DNA from: CAZQQN01 sp964595485
GTDB lineage: Bacteria; Bacteroidota; Bacteroidia; CAILMK01; CAYYUA01
Direction: 5' to 3'
Assembly: GCA_964595485.1 (NCBI GenBank)
Contig: CAZQQN010000031.1
Span: 1 to 36,282, forward strand
DNA: 36,282 nucleotides
In this document: piece after piece, positions 1 through 6,395 of the stretch
How the letters are laid out: each line of letters starts with the position of its first letter
How positions within the stretch are numbered: position 1 is the first letter of the stretch
Notes under the pieces: generated by a model
Seen by the model: the letters and a program-made list of their open reading frames with translations, nothing else
The model's database searches: none
What the model was told of the DNA's origin: nothing
Translations under genes and position numbers: made by a program

Positions 1-65
1 GAAGAAGCAAAGCCTTTGAATAAAAAGGCTGAGATTAAAACATTGGTATCAAGAATAACTTTCAT
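1..65 (-). CDS. PIN-domain toxin (VapC/PilT N-terminus-like), N-terminal fragment
   Basis: Only the first 21 or so codons are inside the window; the gene runs off the left edge. The visible N-terminus reads MKVILDTNVLISAFLFKG, which is the first beta-strand and acidic metal-binding position (Asp6 in the LDTNVL motif) of PIN-domain ribonucleases. The ATG (65..63) overlaps the stop codon of the upstream antitoxin gene as ATGA, so the two are probably translationally coupled. PIN toxins of type II toxin-antitoxin systems cleave RNA, often tRNA or rRNA, and are held inactive by the partner antitoxin. The remaining catalytic acidic residues lie outside the window, so activity cannot be judged here. 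Confidence 0.8.
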   Translation of the reverse strand, partial: MKVILDTNVLISAFLFKGFAS

Positions 66-283
66 GAAATACGTTTGAAAACATCCTCTTCACTGTAAAA
101 TCCGTTTTTACTGGCATAAGGCTCCATCTCCTCCCTAATTTCGTTCATCTCTTTAAGATAAAGGTAATGATCCAATACCTCTTCTATAAACTCATTAACA
201 TCCTTATTCTTTGCTTCAGCTCTTTTTTTAAGCCTTTCCAACAGTTCTTTGCTAAGGTTAATGTTTGAGCGTTCCATTGTCAT
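62..283 (-). CDS. Ribbon-helix-helix antitoxin of a type II toxin-antitoxin pair
   Basis: This 73-residue protein begins with a strand-helix-helix pattern (INLSKELLERLKKRAEAK, then NEFIEEVLDHYL) typical of CopG/RHH DNA-binding antitoxins. It ends in an acidic/aromatic tail (GFYSEEDVFKRIS) like those that antitoxins insert into PIN toxins. It ends in a four-base ATGA overlap with the PIN toxin gene, the usual antitoxin-first order. By family knowledge it would dimerise, bind its own promoter and neutralise the toxin. The start is ATG at 283; a second in-frame ATG at 277 is an equally possible start. No clear Shine-Dalgarno is present, as is normal in Bacteroidota. The RHH assignment is by pattern and not by a profile search. 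Confidence 0.75.
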   Translation of the reverse strand: MTMERSNINLSKELLERLKKRAEAKNKDVNEFIEEVLDHYLYLKEMNEIREEMEPYASKNGFYSEEDVFKRIS

Positions 284-885
284 TACTTTTTATGGCATGT
301 TATTGTAGTCATTAACCAAACAAAATTGAATGAAGTTCTGGACATTCAACCCTTATAACTTTTTGTTAATATTACCCCGGCGGCATAATCCATCGGAGTA
401 AGTATTTTTCTGAAAAATGATCAAAAATAATTCCCAAACACAATTCAAAAAATGATCCAGATCAAGTTTTAATGGGAATTTTGGGAATAGCAAGAAAGTT
501 TAGGCTTTGCAGAATTTATTACTTATTAATAAAGTGAATGAAATAGGGGCCTTAAGCAATATGTGCCAACTCCTTATATAAGGGGCAAATAAGTTGGTGG
601 TGTATCAAAACCGAAAAATCGGGTCCGGTTCACTACGCTGAAGCATTAATGCTGGCTTGAAATTTTTAACCAATAGAACATTGAGTCTATTTGGCTTCAT
701 TTTTTCGAGCCAACGGAAAGAATGGCTCAGATGAAATTTAAAAAGCCCAGACTCCCAACCACTCCCAGTAAGATATGAAAAAATGCCTATTAACGCTAAA
801 GGTTAGGCTATTTGCTTCATTGAAAGCCTATAATAACGAGCTAAAACTTGCTTTTTGGATTCAATCACCTTTAAATAAAAAGGAT
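284..885. other. Non-coding stretch with nested inverted repeats
   Basis: About 600 bases lie between the antitoxin start and the end of the acyl-CoA ligase gene, and I see no convincing gene. A perfect 12-bp palindrome, CCTTATATAAGG, occupies 572-583. It is enclosed by an inverted repeat, CCAACT at 566-571 and AGTTGG at 592-597. A separate 6-bp hairpin, GAGCCA/TGGCTC, lies at 707-712 and 723-728. The antitoxin promoter must be at the left end of this stretch, since both TA genes read leftward from 283, but no good consensus element was found. A short rightward open frame at 775-966 has no recognisable features and overlaps the ligase gene. Confidence 0.5.
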
Positions 886-2673
886 TTAATTTGCATACAG
901 GGACTCAACTTCTTTTTTAAAATTTTGCTCAACCACCGGCCTTTTAATTTTCATGGTGGGTGTTAATTCCCCTTTGTCCTGAGAGAATGAGCGTGAGATC
1001 AAGCAGATTTTCTTCACTTGCTGAACTTTGCCAAGGCTTTTATTCATAGCTGCTATAATTTCGTTGTACTTGTCAATAACTTGCTGGTTCTCAATAACCG
1101 TTTCCCTGGAATCAAAGGGAATGTTATGCTTTTGACACCAACCCGCTAATTCATCAAATGCCGGAACAATAAGGGCGGAAACAAACTTCCGGTTTTTCCC
1201 GATCACCAGGGCATTTTCTATCATCAGGGATTCTTTAAGCTTATTCTCAATGGCACCTGGTGCTACAAATTTACCCCCGGATGTTTTGAACATATCATCC
1301 TTGCGGTCCTTTATTGCAAGGAATTGTCCATCATACGTCCCAACGTCTCCTGTATAGAACCACCCTTCCTTATCCAACACTTCATCTGTCTTTTCCTGAT
1401 TTTTGTAATACCCTTGCATCACATTGGGTCCCTTCACCAGGATTTCCCCATCATCGGCTATTTTTACTTCACACCCTTCAATAGGAGGCCCCACAGTGCC
1501 AATTTTACGATTCTCCACTTCATAGCGATTCACAGCTATAACCGGGGAAGTTTCGGTGAGACCATAACCTTCAAGGATGGTTATACCAGCTGCTGTAAAA
1601 ATACGCTGCAACCTTGGGGAAAGTGGTGCACTACCAGATACAATGGCTTTTACTTCCCCGCCCAGGGCATCACGCCATTTGCTGAAAACCAGCTTGTCAT
1701 AAAACTGGAGCTTTTTATTGTACCACCAACCATTTCCCCTAACCTTATACTTTTCAGCATGCTTGATAGCGGCAAAGAAAAGCTGCTTTTTAAAACCCCC
1801 TAAACTCCTCCCTTGGTTCACTATACTCTCGTAAACCTTTTCAATCAGCCTTGGAACTGCGGTAAACAATTGCGGCTGAATTTCTTTGGCATTTTTACCT
1901 ATGGAATCCAGGTCTTCCGCATAATATATAGAAACCCCGTTGTAAAGGTATAAGTAGGTAAGCATCCGCTCAAATACATGATTCAGTGGGAGGAAACTCA
2001 GAACCCGATTTTCATAGTCAATGGGTAATAGGGGAGTACAGTAAAAAACATTACTCACAATATTCCAATGGGTAAGCATGACGCCTTTCGGATTACCGGT
2101 GGTTCCCGAAGTGTATATGATTGTAGCCAAATCATCCGGAGCAACCTTTTTCCTCAAAGCAACCAACTCATTGAGATTCCGCTTTTTACTCAATTCAAGC
2201 AAATCCTGCCAGTTATTGGCCCCTTCTACCTTGTCAAACGTGTAAATTTTTTCCAAGTGGGGTAATTCATCCAATAAAGGCTTTAGCCGCTCGTACAATT
2301 CCTGGTTGGCCACAAATACCATCTTCACCTCAGCTTCTTCCAGGATATACCGGTATTCCTCACGGCTAAGCGTTGGATATAAAGGGACATTGACAGCCCC
2401 CATCTGCAAAAGGCCGTTATCGATAAAAACCCACTCCGGCCTGTTTTCAGAAATAATGGTTATTTTATCTCCAGGTTGCACTCCTAATTCAAGGAAACCT
2501 TTGCTGACCAGGTTGATATACTCAATACACTGGACAGTACTGTACATTTTCCATTCCCCATCTGCCGAATCTGGCTCAGGGCCAACTTTAGACGCCATTG
2601 CATCTTCCTGGGGAAAATGTTGTAGCTGGTAGGGAAATATATCAATTAGCGTTTTGATAGCCGGGGATTCCAT
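886..2673 (-). CDS. Long-chain fatty-acid--CoA ligase (AMP-forming)
   Basis: The 595-residue product is a full-length member of the AMP-dependent synthetase family, closest in pattern to the FAA1/FadD15 (COG1022) long-chain acyl-CoA synthetases. These activate free fatty acids with ATP and CoA. The P-loop core YTSGTTGNPKG is at residues 187-197, the adenine/Mg region EGYGLTETSP at 368-377, TGD at 441-443, and the hinge with a signature lysine region DRKDDMFKTSGGK at 456-468. The PTMKIKRP motif near 572-579 carries the C-terminal catalytic lysine. It starts at ATG 2673. It appears monocistronic: about 600 bp without genes lie downstream and the divergent trxA lies upstream. No signal peptide is present, so it is cytosolic or peripheral to the membrane. 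Substrate chain length is inferred from family resemblance only. Confidence 0.93.
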   Translation of the reverse strand: MESPAIKTLIDIFPYQLQHFPQEDAMASKVGPEPDSADGEWKMYSTVQCIEYINLVSKGFLELGVQPGDKITIISENRPEWVFIDNGLLQMGAVNVPLYPTLSREEYRYILEEAEVKMVFVANQELYERLKPLLDELPHLEKIYTFDKVEGANNWQDLLELSKKRNLNELVALRKKVAPDDLATIIYTSGTTGNPKGVMLTHWNIVSNVFYCTPLLPIDYENRVLSFLPLNHVFERMLTYLYLYNGVSIYYAEDLDSIGKNAKEIQPQLFTAVPRLIEKVYESIVNQGRSLGGFKKQLFFAAIKHAEKYKVRGNGWWYNKKLQFYDKLVFSKWRDALGGEVKAIVSGSAPLSPRLQRIFTAAGITILEGYGLTETSPVIAVNRYEVENRKIGTVGPPIEGCEVKIADDGEILVKGPNVMQGYYKNQEKTDEVLDKEGWFYTGDVGTYDGQFLAIKDRKDDMFKTSGGKFVAPGAIENKLKESLMIENALVIGKNRKFVSALIVPAFDELAGWCQKHNIPFDSRETVIENQQVIDKYNEIIAAMNKSLGKVQQVKKICLISRSFSQDKGELTPTMKIKRPVVEQNFKKEVESLYAN

Positions 2674-2840
2674 GCTTTTGCTTTTGTTTTGGAATGACTA
2701 AAATAAAAAAAGTTGGGAAAATGGTTGCGATAAAAGATTTTCAATAGCGATGTTTAGGACCAAATGCCTGCTAATAGGTAACCCTATTAACCTTTCACCT
2801 CCATCAAATTAAATAGCAACTGAGCAAGCAATCAAAGGAT

Positions 2841-2876
2841 GTTTTACCAACTGGGTGATGAATTTCCTTATATTTG
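2841..2876 (+). promoter_or_regulatory. Putative trxA promoter (Bacteroidota-type -7 element)
   Basis: TATATTTG at 2869-2876 matches the TAnnTTTG -7 consensus used by the primary sigma factor of Bacteroidota. The upstream -33 region around 2841-2846 (GTTTTA) is only a weak match to TTTG. Transcription would begin near 2883 and give a leader of about 95 nt before the trxA ATG. Confidence 0.45.
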
Positions 2877-2892
2877 GTAAATTACTAAAAAT

Positions 2893-2923
2893 GGCCTGAA
2901 AAAAATTTGCGAATTTTTAGGCC
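2893..2923 (+). promoter_or_regulatory. Hairpin in the predicted trxA leader
   Basis: GGCCT at 2893-2897 pairs with AGGCC at 2919-2923, and the stem continues through a G-T wobble and A-T pairs to about 10 bp, with a TGCG-centred loop. It lies between the predicted promoter and the trxA ATG. It is not followed by a T-run, so it does not look like an intrinsic terminator. A role in mRNA stability or translation is possible but unproven. Confidence 0.35.
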
Positions 2924-2977
2924 AGAAATTTGTTGAATAGGTAAGTAAACGATTGGAAACCTAAAAATAGTAGTATC

Positions 2978-3310
2978 ATGCCAGTAGAATTAACAGATCA
3001 AAATTTTGAAGAACAGGTATTGCAATCAGACAAGCCCGTCTTGGTCGACTTCTGGGCAGAATGGTGTGGACCTTGTCTGCAAATGGCACCAATGATTGAT
3101 GAATTATCCAATGATTATGATGGTAAAGCCATTATTGGTAAACTGGATGTAGACAGCAACCCTCAGACAGCTTCCAAGTATGGTATTCGCAATATCCCAA
3201 CTCTACTTGTTTTCAAGAATGGTGAAGTTGTTGACAAACAAGTCGGAGCAGCACCGAAAAAGGCCTTAAGCGATAAATTACAAGCGCAAATGGAAGGTCA
3301 GGCCGGCTAA
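2978..3310 (+). CDS. trxA: Thioredoxin
   Basis: A canonical 110-residue cytosolic thioredoxin, with the active-site motif WCGPC at residues 29-33 and the cis-proline motif IPT with Pro at 74. It reduces protein disulfides and is itself recycled by thioredoxin reductase, which is not in this window. The length, the FWAEWCGPC context and the C-terminal helix are all standard. One small difference is Leu-Gln after the second cysteine, where Lys/Arg-Met is more usual. There is no signal peptide, so it is cytoplasmic. The gene is followed 24 bases after its stop by a strong intrinsic terminator, which suggests a single-gene transcript from the upstream TATATTTG promoter. Confidence 0.96.
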   Translation: MPVELTDQNFEEQVLQSDKPVLVDFWAEWCGPCLQMAPMIDELSNDYDGKAIIGKLDVDSNPQTASKYGIRNIPTLLVFKNGEVVDKQVGAAPKKALSDKLQAQMEGQAG

Positions 3311-3333
3311 AGTGCTGAATTTTTTCGAGAATC

Positions 3334-3370
3334 AAAAGCCGTTCTTCTGTGAGAACGGCTTTTTTATTTT
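3334..3370 (+). terminator. Intrinsic terminator of trxA
   Basis: A 12-bp perfect stem (3334-3345 with 3352-3363, core AGCCGTTCT/AGAACGGCT) has a six-base loop and runs into a T-rich tract through 3371. This is the strongest plus-strand terminator in the window. Its T-tract overlaps a possible -7 promoter element for the next gene. Confidence 0.9.
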
Positions 3371-3372
3371 TG
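3365..3372 (+). promoter_or_regulatory. Possible -7 promoter element inside the trxA terminator tail
   Basis: TATTTTTG at 3365-3372 fits TAnnTTTG and would start transcription about 15 bases before the DUF58 ATG at 3394. No convincing -33 TTTG is visible upstream, since that region is the terminator stem, so this is a weak call. Confidence 0.3.
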
Positions 3373-3393
3373 CAACAAAAGGTTGCTGAAAGC

Positions 3394-4317
3394 ATGGCTA
3401 ACCCAAGAACCGATAAGCTTGACCTGGAAACCCTGCGACAATTTGATAACCTCGAATTGCTGGCTAAGCATGTAGTAGAAGGGTTTATTACTGGCCTTCA
3501 TAAAAGTCCTTTTCACGGATTTTCAGTTGAATTTGCCGAACACCGGCACTACAATCCCGGTGAACCTACCCGCCATATTGACTGGAAACTTTATGCCCGC
3601 ACTGACCGGCTTTACACCAAGCAATATGAAGAGGAAACGAACCTTCGCTGCCAACTTTTAATGGATACCTCCTCTTCCATGCTCTTCCCGGCAAAGCAAT
3701 TCAATAAACAGCAGTTTTCTATTTACGCAGCTGCAGCATTAACCCAAATCCTGAAAAAACAACGGGACGCTGTGGGCTTGACTACTTTTTCGGATAAGGT
3801 TGAGGAATTCCTGGAGCCTAAGTCTAACCCGAAGCATTTAAGGCTAATTTACAGCGAACTGGAGAAGCTCCTTCAGGCCGACCAGGTAAACAAAACAACC
3901 TCAACTTCTGATACCCTGCACATGATAGCTGAGGCCATTCACAAAAGGTCCCTTATTATCCTTTTCAGTGACATGCTAGATAATCATGCGGAGGAAGAAC
4001 GGTTATTCTCAGCCTTGCAACACTTGAAGCATAATAAGCACGAGGTCATTGTATTCCATGTGATGGACAAGCAACAGGAAATGGAGTTTGCGTACAACAA
4101 CCGACCTTATCAATTTGTAGACCTCGAAACCGGGGAAAAAGTCAAGTTATTCCCCAATGAGGTGAAAGATCAATACATGCAAGAGATCAATGAGTACCGG
4201 CAAAAGATCAAAATGCGGTGTCAGCAGTATAAAATCGAGTATGTAGAGGCGGACATCAATGAGGGCTTTCACCAGGTTTTACTCCCTTATCTCATTAAGC
4301 GCAAGAAAATGCGCTGA
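3394..4317 (+). CDS. DUF58 domain protein
   Basis: The 307-residue product has the diagnostic DUF58 block (HYNPGEPTRHIDWKLYART, then LYTKQYEEETNLR). A von Willebrand factor A-like region follows, with a DTSSSM motif resembling the MIDAS DxSxS metal site. DUF58 proteins usually sit beside MoxR-type AAA ATPases and, in Bacteroidota, in Bat operons; neither partner is adjacent here. The start was placed at ATG 3394 because the frame upstream, which could begin at 3349, runs through the trxA terminator stem and encodes unrelated residues. No signal peptide or membrane segment is evident, so it is probably cytoplasmic. ispE follows after 57 bases on the same strand and may be co-transcribed. The biochemical function is not established. 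Confidence 0.88.
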   Translation: MANPRTDKLDLETLRQFDNLELLAKHVVEGFITGLHKSPFHGFSVEFAEHRHYNPGEPTRHIDWKLYARTDRLYTKQYEEETNLRCQLLMDTSSSMLFPAKQFNKQQFSIYAAAALTQILKKQRDAVGLTTFSDKVEEFLEPKSNPKHLRLIYSELEKLLQADQVNKTTSTSDTLHMIAEAIHKRSLIILFSDMLDNHAEEERLFSALQHLKHNKHEVIVFHVMDKQQEMEFAYNNRPYQFVDLETGEKVKLFPNEVKDQYMQEINEYRQKIKMRCQQYKIEYVEADINEGFHQVLLPYLIKRKKMR

Positions 4318-4374
4318 CTAAATTTCACTAGCTCTGAATTACTGCCTAATAAATGCTAACCGATGATTTAAAAA

Positions 4375-5187
4375 ATGGTCGTCTTCCCCAATGCAAAGAT
4401 TAATATTGGCCTTAATGTAATTGGTAAGCGGTCTGATGGTTTTCACAACATTGAGAGTATTTTTTATCCTATCCCGATTAACGATGCCTTGGAAGCCATA
4501 GCAAGTGATCGTTTTGCTTTTGAATGTGAAGGAACCAATCCTGGCGAGGATCCTGAGACTAATACAATTCTAAAAGCTTATGAGCTGTTAAAAAATTACC
4601 GCAAGCTCCGGCCTGTTCATTTCTTCCTTTTGAAAAATATTCCACAAGCAGCAGGCCTTGGTGGGGGTTCAGCCGATGCCACATTTACGCTTTCACTGAT
4701 TAATGATTTGCTAAATCTTCATTTGACCAAAGCTGAACTAATTGATATCAGTCAGCAGGTAGGTAGTGATTGTCCTTTTTTCCTCCAGAACCAACCCCAA
4801 ATGGTGACCGGGCGAGGGGAGGAATTGAATCCCATAGACCTCACGCTTACAGGCTACCACTTTGGGGTTATTAACCCAGCTATCAGTATCAGCACTAAAA
4901 CCGCTTATCAGCATATCCAGCCTGCTAAACCTAATGAGGATCTGCGCAGCAAAATCCAATATCCCATACAGGACTGGCCTGAAGTAATCAATAATGACTT
5001 TGAGCAATATGTCCTGGAAGCTTACCCGGAAATAAAGCAACTGAAAGATAGCTTGTACAGGGCAGGTGCCTATTATGCATCGTTAACGGGAAGCGGATCG
5101 GCTGTCTACGGAATTTTCGGAGAATCACCTGTCCTACCTGATAGAATTGACAATCAATATGAGGTTTTCACAGGGAAATTTGGCTAA
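4375..5187 (+). CDS. ispE: 4-diphosphocytidyl-2-C-methyl-D-erythritol kinase
   Basis: This 270-residue GHMP kinase phosphorylates the 2-position of CDP-methylerythritol in the MEP pathway to isoprenoid precursors. The N-terminal block PNAKINIGLNVIGKR followed by DGFH at 21-24 is typical of IspE. The ATP-binding loop PQAAGLGGGSADA is at 90-102, the acidic site GSDCPFF at 130-136, GRGE at 147-150, and the C-terminal LTGSGSAVYGIF motif is present. The length is normal for Bacteroidota IspE. Its TAA stop (5185-5187) overlaps the TAG stop (5186-5184) of the convergent dehydrogenase gene, with no space for a separate terminator between them. Confidence 0.95.
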   Translation: MVVFPNAKINIGLNVIGKRSDGFHNIESIFYPIPINDALEAIASDRFAFECEGTNPGEDPETNTILKAYELLKNYRKLRPVHFFLLKNIPQAAGLGGGSADATFTLSLINDLLNLHLTKAELIDISQQVGSDCPFFLQNQPQMVTGRGEELNPIDLTLTGYHFGVINPAISISTKTAYQHIQPAKPNEDLRSKIQYPIQDWPEVINNDFEQYVLEAYPEIKQLKDSLYRAGAYYASLTGSGSAVYGIFGESPVLPDRIDNQYEVFTGKFG

Positions 5188-6272
5188 AGGTGGTTCAAGC
5201 CTAACCTGTTCTGAATGGCTAATAGATCTTCATAAACCTGATCATTGACAGGGATCCCCTCTTTTTCTCGTTTATTCTTGGTTTCCCTTTCCGGATCTCC
5301 GGGTATTTTAACAGGTTTTTCCTCATCAGCTGGTTTAGCATCCCGCATAGTCCTGATCCACCTGTCAACAGCTTGCTTAAAATCCGCCTTAGTACGAAAG
5401 GCATCAACACGCCAGGCTCCCACAAAATGACCGATCCCCTCCCCTACTTTTTCTTCCGTTTGGTCTAAAAAAGGGACAAAAGGGGGTACCCAGGGTCCAA
5501 AATTGGCACCTGGCAGAATACCGCTCATGATGTCCACAATTGAATTCAGAGCATAACCCTTATGTGAGCCATGATCCAAATCACCACCCAACGGGAGTAA
5601 AGTTCCGCCATTCTTTAATACATCAGGATCATTTGAAGCATGACCGGCTTTATCCTGTGCCCAACCGGTTGGAATGTTTTCCCCTTTCCTACCTGCTATT
5701 TCCAACTTCCCATTGGCCACAACAGTAGTTGCTAAATCCACGATAACGGGGCTTTCCTCACCAGCTGGCACAGCAAAGCAGATGGGATTTGTGCCCAACA
5801 TAGCGCTAAGAGAACCAGCCGGGGCAACCAAAGGACTGGCATTGGTCATTGCCAGACCGATCATGCCTTCTTCCAGTGCTAAATCCGTATGGGCTGAAGC
5901 AATCCCGAAATGCGATGAATTTTTAATGGCTACCCAACCACTTCCTACGTCCTTAGCCTTATCAATAGCTATTTTCATACCCTCCTGGGCTGATAGTAAG
6001 CCAAGGGATTGTTTAGCATCAAGGGTTGCGGTGGAAGGGGTTTGGTGAACCACTTCAGGCTCAGCACTAACTTGAATGACCCCTTCGTCAATCTGCCTTA
6101 AATACCCCTTTAGCCGCGCAGCGCCATGTGAATCAACACCTTTTAAGTCAGCTTTTACCAGGGTATCGACAGCTTTATTGACTTTGTCTTCCGGATAGCC
6201 AAGTTTGAAAAAAACTGCCTGCAGAAAACTTTTTAATTGCGCTTTAGAAATTTTGTTGGCGCTATTCGTCAA
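5184..6272 (-). CDS. Malate/L-lactate dehydrogenase family protein (Ldh_2 type)
   Basis: The 362-residue protein belongs to the NAD(P)-dependent malate/L-lactate/ureidoglycolate dehydrogenase family (COG2055), which is unrelated to classical LDH/MDH. Family landmarks are GVDSHGAARL (His49), SSHFGIA (His121), the TNPICFAVPA segment, and DHGSHKGYAL at 233-242. The substrate cannot be fixed within the family. The C-terminus carries a charged extension rich in Glu/Lys/Pro. The reading frame has only a TTG start at 6272. An ATG at 6300 lies in a different frame, separated by a run of nine T on the plus strand (6281-6289); losing one base of that run would put the ATG in frame. The gene is third in a minus-strand series recQ, antiporter, dehydrogenase, 123 bases after the antiporter stop. 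Confidence 0.9.
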   Translation of the reverse strand: MTNSANKISKAQLKSFLQAVFFKLGYPEDKVNKAVDTLVKADLKGVDSHGAARLKGYLRQIDEGVIQVSAEPEVVHQTPSTATLDAKQSLGLLSAQEGMKIAIDKAKDVGSGWVAIKNSSHFGIASAHTDLALEEGMIGLAMTNASPLVAPAGSLSAMLGTNPICFAVPAGEESPVIVDLATTVVANGKLEIAGRKGENIPTGWAQDKAGHASNDPDVLKNGGTLLPLGGDLDHGSHKGYALNSIVDIMSGILPGANFGPWVPPFVPFLDQTEEKVGEGIGHFVGAWRVDAFRTKADFKQAVDRWIRTMRDAKPADEEKPVKIPGDPERETKNKREKEGIPVNDQVYEDLLAIQNRLGLNHL

Positions 6273-6395
6273 TAAACAAGTTTTTTTTTAAACGATTCAT
6301 TAAGTTGCAAAGGTAAGGTTGAATCGTCACTTACCACTATTGAGGCTATAAGAAGCTTTCAACAAGGTAAAGCCTTTTTATGACAAGTGTACTGT

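Larger units (their letters stand above)
2674..2977. other. Divergent intergenic region between acyl-CoA ligase and trxA
   Basis: This 304-base gap must hold promoters for both flanking genes. A TATATTTG element on the plus strand (2869-2876) and a hairpin (2893-2923) upstream of trxA are listed separately. No open frame with coding character was seen. Confidence 0.6.

Noticed and set aside
775..966. Rightward 63-codon frame at the end of the acyl-CoA ligase gene
   Set aside because: The composition is not protein-like in any recognisable way, and its 3' half is antisense to a conserved gene.
1324..1803. Rightward 159-codon open frame opposite the acyl-CoA ligase
   Set aside because: It lies entirely antisense to conserved adenylation motifs and resembles no known protein.
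3349..3393. Longer N-terminus for the DUF58 protein
   Set aside because: Those codons come from the trxA terminator hairpin and its T-tract.
6273..6395. Possible terminator between the antiporter and dehydrogenase genes
   Set aside because: No stem of useful length followed by a T-tract on the minus strand was found; the T-rich run there is the homopolymer near the dehydrogenase start.
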